64,000 nt of DNA from Antedon mediterranea (taxonomy: Eukaryota; Echinodermata; Crinoidea; Comatulida; Antedonidae), in NCBI RefSeq assembly GCF_964355755.1, contig NC_092675.1, positions 8,342,312 through 8,406,311 on the forward strand. Direction: 5' to 3'. The notes below the pieces were generated by a model. It saw only the letters and a program-made list of their open reading frames with translations, ran no database searches and had not been told where the DNA came from. Every line of letters starts with the position of its first letter. Position 1 is the stretch's first letter. Shown here piece after piece: positions 1 to 10,500 of the stretch. Made by a program: the position numbers and the translations under genes.

Positions 1-1320
1 TTGTTAAAGTTTAAAAATCGTAAATCAGGGTTATTCAATATTCGGAACATAAAAATGCCAATTTGGTAATTATGAATATCGTCAATTTTTAATACATTAT
101 GTATGTGGAAGAGAGGACTTGTTGGTGCACGATAATCAGACCAAGTTATAGCTTGTATCGCTTTTTTCTGGAGTTTAACAAGTTTATCAGTATAAGAAGC
201 ATATGAATTAAACCAAATAATGTTACAATAGCTGATAAGAGGTTGCACAAGTGACTTATAGATTGAAAGGAGTGCACTTAAAGGAAGGTAGTGACGAATT
301 TTGAAAAGTAAACTAACATATTTAGATATTTTTGAAGTAGTGAGATCAATATGAGTTTTAAAATTAACAAATTCGTCAACAAAGACTCCTAAAAACTTAT
401 ACTAATTTGTTTGGGATATAGATTTATCAGCAATTTTAATGGATATATTATTAACATTAATTTTACTTCTTTTAGTTCTAAAAATTATATATCTAGTCTT
501 ATCACAGTTAAGAGAAAGTTTATTACACCTAAGCCATTTATCAATTTTAATAAGTTCAGAATTAACAATATCAATAAGTGTATTCAAATTGGGGTTTGAT
601 AAGAACAGATTTGTATCGTCAGCGAATAAAGTCATGTTTAAAATATTTGAAGAAATAAAAATATCATTTATATATATGATAAATAATAATGGCCCAAGAA
701 TACTTCCTTGTGGTATTCCATAATTATTAGTTGTGTGTTCAGAAGAAATTCCGTTAATGACTGTATATTGCCTTCTTCCATATATATAGTTTTTAAACCA
801 AGATAGTGCAGACCCCTAATACCATAGTATTCAAGTTTCCATAATAAAATCGAATGGTCAATCGTGTCGAAAGCCTTACTCAGGTCAATAAATATTCCAA
901 TAGCAGTATCTCCTCTATCTAAGGCAGCTTGTACTTTTTCAATAAGATTAAGTATAGCCATAAAGGTTGAAATGTTTTTAAGAAACCCATATTGTTCTTT
1001 GTGGATGATTGCAAATTTATCTAAAAAGGAATACAAACGGTTATAAACAATACGCTCTAAGATTTTTGATAGAGCAGGTAAAATGGATATTGGACGATAA
1101 TTATTAAACATGTTTTTATCACCAGACTTAAATAGAGGAAATATCCTTGCTATTTTGCTTAGCTCAGGTACAACACCACTTTCAAGTGATAAATTAAAGA
1201 TGTATGATAAAGGATGGAATAATATATTTAAGTAATTTACTGCTAATTTCATCAATGCCTTCAGAGTTAGATGGTTTCATTTTATTAACAATAGAAATAA
1301 TTTCTAAATCATCAGTGTAC
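1..1320 (-). mobile_element. Degenerate non-LTR retrotransposon fragment (reverse transcriptase)
   Basis: Read on the minus strand, this stretch encodes the middle and C-terminal part of a LINE-type reverse transcriptase. Visible motifs are the NNYRPIS-type motif near 1105, a [11 protein letters not shown] block near 850, a [10 protein letters not shown]-like block near 700 and the active-site FADD near 620. The coding frame is broken by a one-base change near 810, where the frame moves between the KAFDTIDH block and the PQGSILGP block. The C-terminal segment runs on through base 1, so the 3' end lies outside the window. The motifs fit the CR1/L2/Jockey group, but I cannot name the clade. It lies in an intron of the phosphatase gene and is a dead copy. 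Confidence 0.85.
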
Positions 1321-1510
1321 AAAAAATGTACAATTGTCTACTAAAATCTGTACAAATAGTTAAGATTTGCCAACTCTAACAACTAAAAAACAGAAACCTC
1401 TCCCAAAGCCAGAAAGTCCCAATGATAAAGAAGACATTTCGAGCCAATTCAATCAATGTGGTTCCGGTTTTCACTTTATTATTACTTTTGAATATGTTTC
1501 TTCAATTTAG

Positions 1511-4500
1511 GGCCTAACATTGCATCTGTTGATGATATTTGGAGAATGGCTTGGAAAGAACGTAGCTCTATAATCATCATGGTTACTAATCTATTTGAAG
1601 CAGGAAAGGTAAGAAACAGACAAAACAGAAGGACTTGCAACAACCTTAGATCAAATGGTTCATTATTATACAAATAATGAATGTTTATGAGTGTAATGGT
1701 ACAAATAATGACATTAGGTGAATGGTTATATTTGCCGAGTTGATATATAACCTTTCATCATTCACCAAATGCCATTATTTGTACCATTACATGGATATAA
1801 AACATTCATTATTTGTTTTAAAACATGCCATCTAAATAGATTCCTGTCATTTTTTAATAAAATAAAAGGTAGGCCTAGCCAAGACCTACATTTGATTCAA
1901 ATTGATTAAAACCGTAACATTTGGTTTTTAATAATATTATATTAAATATTATATTCATATGGATTTTATGAACACACCTACCGTAGTGGTAATTATGTCA
2001 ACAAACGATCAAACAATCCTAGGCCTAGCAAGGCTTAAAATGCCTAGTACTAGCTAGGCTGAAATGCAGCAAAATACAAAAACTTCAACTGGAACTCATC
2101 TAGGCTAATTATCTTTTTTCCAACAATTCCACGTCTTGTAGAGATGTTCCCATTAATTAATCAAAATCCTACAAACGATCTAAAGCTAATTGCCTTTTTG
2201 ATCTAAATTACAGTACATATATATCTCTCAAAAAATGTACTTCCATTGCGAAACATGGCTTAAAGGCCAGGTGCGGCAAAAAATTTCTATTGATCATACA
2301 TTCCAATAATTATATCTATAGTTTATTAAATCTATAGTTTCCCCTATGTTTCATAATTTGTTTTGATTTTTTTGTGTTACACGAGCTTGTTGAAAATAAG
2401 CACTTTCTTATCAGTGGGGGGGGGGGGGGAATAGTTCAAATAAACACAGTAAAATCTCTATTCTTTTGTACACAAATTTTGTAAAGGCATTTTAAAAAGC
2501 TATGAAAAATAAACGGTGTGGTAAAAAATGTTAACAGATGACTAAATATAGGTAATATAAATTGAATTTTACATTTCTGGTATTTTTATTCAACTTCAGA
2601 TTTTTATTTTCATGCTATAGCAAAAATTATTTCTGTTTCAAATATTTGATTAATTAATTCCCGAAAGTACAAAATAGGTGGCGCTGTTGTATTTCAAAAG
2701 CAATAGTATAAACAAAATATTTTCCAAACACGTAAAGATTTTTTTTTCGTACACGGAAAAAAGTACTTTTAAACGATCGTTTAATAGTGCATACTATTGC
2801 ATGCCATGTGACCCACAATCATCCAATCAAATGACAGGAATTATTTAGGTGTTATATAAAATGGTTTAAGATGATGGCTATGTGATTGGCTGTGATGATA
2901 CAACAAGCCAACCTAACCAATTACAGGGCAGTCAATTAAACATAAGTTACTATTACTTGTAATGTGGTGTGTATTACACTTTTGGTTTTGATAGAAAAAG
3001 TGTGAAAAATACTGGCCAGAGAAAAGTCAGACATACGGTAGAATTGATGTGAAAATAACTGATGAAGAAGAGTGTCCACAGTACACCATAAGGAGCTTCA
3101 AAATGACAAAGGTACAGTACAGATCTTAAATTAAGTCAAGTTATAGATAAACTTCTCCCCCTTGTAAAAATAAATAAAAAGCATAAAAAGAAAAATAATA
3201 ATAATAATAATAATGATAAAAATATAAAATAAAATAATATAAGAAAAATAAATCCAAACACAAAACCAGCTTTAAATACTGCCACCACACTGACTTAGTT
3301 CTGTGATAATCAACATGATGATTGTAACGATGAAGAGATCAATAACATGATTGAATGATTTTTTTTTACATTTTTTAATTTTTTTTCTATTATTCTGACA
3401 GGATGATGAAATTCGTGAAATAAAACAGTTCCATTTTACTGTTTGGCCGGATATGGGAGTTCCAGAGTTTGCAAATGACGTCCTCAGATTTATTGACGTT
3501 GTAAAAAAGAATGGAAACTTCGACACAGGGCCTACCATTGTTCATTGCAGGTAGAGGATTTGGAATTGAATACAATTTGCTTAATTTGAGCCTCTGGGCA
3601 ATCCATTAGTTTCAGAACCTTAATATTTAAGATGTATTGTCCCCCTGAAAAAATATTTTTTGTTGAATATACAAATTTAATGTTACAATTGTTATTCCCT
3701 TTTACCAAAGATTGGATCGGAAAATTGCCAGCCAATTTAACCGTTTATTTTGTCTTTTTATGTGTGAAAACATTATCGATTTTCCATTTTTGTTTCTATG
3801 AAAGTAATTAACTTTATTAAAGCTGCAAAATGGACTATTTAAAGTCTGATTTTATTAATCTTTAAAATTCATGTTTTAGGAGGACAATACATTTTTAATA
3901 CCCATGATTAATAATAAACAACTTTTTAGTATGTGCTTGATATTATTTTTATTTTTTGTGAGCCCTAGAAATACTTCAACTTGGTTTAAAAAATGTTGTC
4001 TGTGTGGCAATATACTCTATTAAGCTCTGTCTACAACATCAACCTAGTTTGACAGTGTAGACGTGCCCAAACATGGTAGTAATGTACCCAAATATGGTAG
4101 TTATATGACATATGACACGACATGTCCATATATGGCACATCACATTTTTTTATCATATAAGCTTAAAGCTCTGTCTACACTATTAAACTAGTTTGACAAA
4201 AAAATAGTGTAATGTGTGCTCAAATAATGGTATTGGTATGACATCATCGTGTACACCCAGTGTACTATGATGTAACCCCCTACTCGTCTCAAAAGATATA
4301 CTAGGTTCTTTAAAGTGCACATGAACCAGATGTGTACACTAGACCTATGGTTTATAGTCCTTATCTGAGAAGACTCGTTCTAACACCAGAACCTTGGAGC
4401 GAGTGAGCCTTGAACCCTTGCTGATGTTATTGCTACATATTACGGTTCCACTGTCTTAACCGCTCGGCCACTCACTCGCTAAAGGTTTGACAAAAAAGGA

Positions 4501-7500
4501 TTAAGGTTTTGTAAAGACCACCAGATCTGTTGTAGTTGTACAAATCGACATCCTTTTATTTGTTATATTCAGTGCTGGTGTTGGAAGAACTGGAACAATG
4601 ATTGCCATCAATGAGATGCTGGATATGGCACGAGATGAGGGAAAGATTAATGTCTTCAATTTTGTCAATCAGATGAGGAAAAACCGAGTGAAGATGGTGC
4701 AAACATTGGTGAGATTTTCAATTTGCTTAACTCCAATTGTAATACAGTCTACTCTCCCAATACAGACTTTTCTCAAGGTTCAAAAGGTCCCAAATTCATT
4801 TTTACTTTTAAAAACATGTTCCGAATACCAGACTTTCCGGAAAACCTGACATATTTGATCACCCTAAAGGTGTCCGGTAGGCCTATTGGGAGAGTTGACT
4901 GTACGAATTTACATAAACAATGGTGCTGCCATAGTTGTGTTAGCCATACCAGTGTGCAGATTTGGTGATGATTGTAATTATTGAAATTCATTTTTAGAAT
5001 TTAATTGACTTTTTTGTTTATAGCCAAGCATTCCTATCTATTCACATAACACAGACAGTTTTTATTATTAGATTTTTAGAATGTTGATTTTTTCTGTATT
5101 CAGTAATTTACTCTTTACTAAACTAACATTAGACTTGCTCCAAGTCTGTATTTATTGTCTTTTTTATGTCATTCCACACGTCGTCGTTTTGATTTTTGTC
5201 TGAAAATACAGACTTGTGAAACACGTATAGAAATCGATTTGCAGACCGCAAACATCCGATAAGAATGACATAGGTTATCATACCGTATTTGGCTATATGG
5301 GGCGGGCGGGATGTAAATATGGATTTCGAATCAACCAATGATCAATTGGTTTAAAAATGAAAAGATCGAGTACGTTCAGTCAAAGAATATATATCACAAG
5401 AATGAGTATTCCGCGATTTTTGCATGAGAAATTTGTAACAGAGAGCTCCAGTGAGTGATGCCCGCCCTCATAAGGGCGGATGTATACATACTAAATAAGA
5501 CTTGATTTAATAGATATTATACATGTCACATTAAATAGAATTATGATAATAGTTTTTGCAATTGTAAACTATTTTATAATACATATTTATTAACAAACTA
5601 GTGTACATTCACTTTTACAGACAATTATTTACTAACATGCTAAGTTAGTTCACAAAAAAGGCCTAACACAGCAACACCAAAAATCACGAATCGTTACTCA
5701 GCACGGCCTATTCTTTACCATTGCCGTGTACTACTCTATGCCCGGTAAATTAAGTATTGTTTTTATGATATAAATTAGTATAAAATACATGTTATTAATT
5801 GGACAAAATGTTAAATGTCATTAACATTTATTTGTTTTACCAGAAAGAAGTTAAATATAGGAATATTATTAAACTATCCTTTGTGAAAACGCGTAAACAC
5901 CAACACGCCCGGTCACGCTATCGTAGCACCCGGTTGATAAAGCAAACTGTTTATACGGCAATTTTTACTAAATAAATTGCATAAAACGAACAATTAAATA
6001 TCCAAATAGTATTTAACATGATGTTGGCATGTAATTGATAACATTTATTATCATGAAAATACTACCGGTGGTCTAGCCTTTGATTATTGAAACCGTCACA
6101 AAAGGTTGTATACATCCCAGATACATCCACACTTATGGCGGCGCCCTACCACATGGACAATATTACTGTTACAGGGAAAATTGTTCGTTTTATGCAATTT
6201 ATTTAGTAAAAACTGCCGTATAAACAGTTTGCTTTATCAACCGGGCGCTACGATAGCGTGACCGGGCGTGTTGGTGTTTACGCGTTTTCACGAAGGATTG
6301 TTTAATAATATTCCTATATTTAACTTGTTTCTGGTAAAACAAATAAATGTTAATAACATTTAACATTTTGTCCTATTAATAACATGTATTTTATAATAAT
6401 TTATATCATAAAAACAATACTTAATTTACCGGGCGTAGAGTAGTACACGGCAATGGTAAAGAATAGGCCGTGCTGAGTAACGATTCATTGATTTTTGGTA
6501 TTGCTGTGTTAGGCCTTTTTTGTGAACTAACTTAGCATGTTAGTAAATAATTGTCTGTAAAAGTGAATGTACACTAGTTTGTTAATAAATATGTATTATA
6601 AAATAGTTTACAATTGCAAAAACTATTATCATAATTCTATTTAATGTGACATTTATAATATCTATTAAATCAAGTCTTATTTAGTATGTATACATCCGCC
6701 CTTATGAGGGCGGGCATCACTCACTGGAGCACTCTGTTACAAATTTCTCATCCAAAAATCGCGGAATACTCATTCTTGTGATAATATTCTTTGACGTGAT
6801 ATATATTCTTTGACGTAACATACTGCATGCGCATCATCTTAGTTGTTGTGAGTCTTTGAAATTCTAAAATATGAATATTAAAACAGCGTACGAGTGAGTA
6901 GCCAATCGCATGCGGCTGAAACTAGTCAACTGGATAATCTATGCACCAAGAATTCTTGGTGTCAAACCATGTGACTTGTGCTTGTTTCCCCAGACGGAGT
7001 ATCCAAACTCAAGTAATACACGTATGAAACGCCATATGTGCAAAAATATTTATATTGTTACTAATATTAAGACAAAACTCCGTCTGGAGCCCAGACTAAA
7101 CTAACATATCAAAGCTAACAATTATTTGTATTAATTGATTTTCTAATACAGTTGATACAAATTAATCACAATAGTCATACGTTTTCATTTAATTGTGAAA
7201 ATTGCATCTTTAAGATGGCAATTATAATGTGTATTTTCATTATAAACTTTTCTTGCGTTCAGGACCAATACTTCTTCATTTTTGATGCGTTACTGGAAGC
7301 AGTAGTGTGCGGACAGACTTCAACAAAAGCAGCAGACATAAACCCTTTCTACAACAGTTTGTTGACATCAAATACTCTGACAAAAAGATCATACATATTG
7401 GAACAATACAATGTAAGAAAAAGCAATCAGCATAATATTATATAAACAAATGAAATAAAAGACATAGATTGTTTCTGCTTAAAATATGATTAATAAATTA

Positions 7501-10500
7501 TTAATGTTAGGGTGATGAAGTATCTGCAAGCAATATGCTATTTATTCTTATTGTTCCTATTTAAAAATAATCATTTTCAGGCTTTAGAAGCAATGAATGC
7601 TGTTATGACTGAGGAAAATACAGCTGGTGGAAGGTTACCAGCCAACGTGGCTAAAAACAGGTTTCTCTCAAGAATTCCAAGTAAGGACTATTGTTTTTAT
7701 TTATACAATTTGATGTTAGTGACAAGGGATTAAAAAAAAAGGAATTGATGAATTTTATGATGTTAGAGTATGCTAATTAATTAAATATAGCATGATTGAA
7801 CATAATATGTTTATTAAATAATGTTTATAATAATATTATATTTGTTATATTATAGTTGATGGATCAAGACCGTATCTTATGACACTTTCATCAGAGGACA
7901 GTACAAACTACATCAATGCATCTTTTCTACATGTACGTGAGAAAGTAACATATTAAGTTGTGTAGACTTTTCACTTCAGAGAAGTTTTTTTACAAAAACC
8001 TGGCAAATTTCTAGATTTTAATATATATAGTCTAAACACTTAGAGGAATGGCGAGAGTATCTGCTGTCGGAGGAGGCACTATGATGCTTTATGATAATAC
8101 AGTAATATGAAATTGTGAAATATTATTGTATAAAGAACCATAAATGCCATCTAACATACTATATGTTATGATGATTGAAAATGTTCATCTGGTTTGTAGG
8201 TATAAGTATATTGGAAATATTCTTTTTTTTTTCAAACCAATAATTAGTAAAACTAACCTTGACAGTTTCGCTGTCCTGATCGGACAGCTTCTTCAGAAAT
8301 AATGACGATCTATCATCAAACAGACTGACCTCTAGAGGGCCTATTCTGTTTAATGACAGAGTCATACACGCTACACGCTACACCTAAGATACACAAAGAA
8401 GGTAAAAAAGACCTATTGTGGACTATACAGGATCCATAGCATATGAAACCGCTAAAGCCATTGCTGATATTCTCTCCCCTTTAGTAGGAAGCACACAACA
8501 TCACATCAACAACTCAAAACATTTAGCTCAAGAATTTACGGAAGTCATGATAGAGGAGGATGAAATTTTCAACTCTCATGATGTTGTTTCTCTGTTTACC
8601 AACATTCCAATAAAAGATTCCCTGACCGTCATAACATCTCGACTACAAGAGGATAATGACCTTAAAAACAGAACACTATTGGACATAGATGACATCATGG
8701 AGTTATTAAAGTTCGTCCTAACTACCACCTATTTTACATTCCGAGGGATTATTTACCAACAAAGATTTGGGGCAGCCATGGGGAGCCCAGTCTCTCCCAT
8801 TGTAGCGAACCTGTATTTAGAATTTCTAGAACAGAAAGCTATAGCGTCAGCACCCTTAGAATGTAAACCTCGGTTATGGAAACGCTACGTGGATGACGTT
8901 CTTGAAATTGTCAAACAAGACCAAGTTGAAAATCTCACGACATCTCAATTCATCTGACCCAGCTGGCACCATAAAGTTCACCTACGAGAAAGAATATGAA
9001 AACAAGATTCCTTTCCTCGATTCTCTCATCATTAGAAAACCAGATGGATATGTCAAACTTTTAGTATATAGAAAACCGACACATACGGACCAGTACTTAC
9101 ATTTTGATTCCCATCATCCTGTACATCAAAAACTGGGAATAATTAGAACACTATTTGACCGTATGAATTCTATTGTCACTATGGATGCAGATCGTAATAC
9201 AGAAGAGGCCAATATAACATCAGCCCTTTCTAGATGTGGCTATCCTAAGTGGTCATTCAACCAAGTAAAGAAAAAAATGAAAGAAAATAAAAAAGTAACA
9301 TCCAAGAAGAAAGAAAACACCATGGAAAGTAAAGGATTGGTTGTTGTCCCTTATGTAGCAGGACTTTCGGAGCGAGTTAGTAAAGTGTTTAAGGAGTTTG
9401 GCATCCACAGCTATGAAACCCCACACTTCATTACGCCAACTACTTGTCCACCCAAAAGACCAAGTTGACAAATTGAAAGTGGCTAATTGCGTCTACAAAA
9501 TCTCATGTGCTAATTGTGATCACACCTACATTTGAGAAACGAGTCGCTGTTTTGACACAAGGTTAAAAGAACATAGAAAAGAAACAGAAAAGATAACCCA
9601 ACAGAGAAAGAACTTCACTCGTCAATCACACCGAGAATCAAAAAATGAACTGAGCAAATCAGCTATAGCAGATCATGCCGTCAAGTTAAATCACATAATA
9701 GACTGGACACAACCTAAAATCATCGACAGGGAACCAGATACAAACAACCGACGCATCAGAGAAGCTATCTGGATCCGCCGACGAGGAAACCAAATCATCA
9801 ACAGAGATGAGGGCACCCACCAACTCAGTCACGTGTATGACCCTGTCATTAAACAGAATAGGCCCTCTACAGGTCAGTCTGTTTGGTGATAGATCGTCAT
9901 TATTTCTGAAGAAGCTGTCCGATCAGGACAGCGAAACTGTCAAGATTAGTTTTACTAATTATTGGTTTGAAAAAAAAAAAGAATATTTCCAATATATATA
10001 TGTTATGATGTTTGTTTATTTTACAGGGTTATCGTGGCAAGGATATGTATATATCAACACAAATGCCATTGCCAAATACAATAGCTGACTTCTTGTGTAT
10101 GGTTTATGATTACAAATCAAAACTGATTGTAATGCTTAATGATGATCCAAGCACTGACCAGGTAATGAATCGGCAAATTCTTTACTTTAAGTATATATAT
10201 TTTTAATTATTTTATTTATTCAACTTATCACTAAGATGTAAATTAGTGAAGGATGGGACCAACCGGTGGTATACACCTCTAAAACAGTCCAGTCCCAATT
10301 GCACAGTGGCTGTGTGTGTGAACTAGTACACTGGTACTCCCCTGCTTGTCTTGAAAGACAAGAAGACTCGTACTCCCACCAGAACCATAGAGTGAGTGAG
10401 CCTCGAACCCTTGCAGATGTTATGGTTACGTAATTATGGTTCCACTGTCTTAAACGCTCGGTCACTCACTTGTTTAATATGTATCTATAATAATATTTAT

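Larger units (their letters stand above)
8205..10001 (+). mobile_element. Penelope-like retroelement with inverted terminal segments
   Basis: The core (about 8373-9830) encodes a Penelope-type reverse transcriptase in broken frames. Motifs include PKIHK near 8388, AAMGSPVSP near 8775 and the active-site YVDDV near 8890. A C-terminal GIY-YIG endonuclease follows (KISCANCDHTYI, then ETSR and LKEHRK, 9500-9590). A frame change occurs near 8935, and a TGA at 9533-9535 replaces the Gly of YIGET, so the copy is inactive. It is 5'-truncated at the PKIHK block. An about 165-base terminal segment occurs downstream in plus orientation (9833-10001) and upstream in minus orientation (8205-8367), the inverted arrangement known for Penelope-like elements. 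The host gene's exons resume at 10027. Confidence 0.88.

Noticed and set aside
2415-2429. Poly(G) run as a possible regulatory G-quadruplex
   Set aside because: A single homopolymer run, prone to sequencing error; no further G-tracts nearby.
7152-7262. 5' extension of the phosphatase exon at 7263 with an in-frame ATG
   Set aside because: A clear acceptor (GCGTTCAG) precedes GACCAATAC, and exon phase with 4708 requires splicing there.
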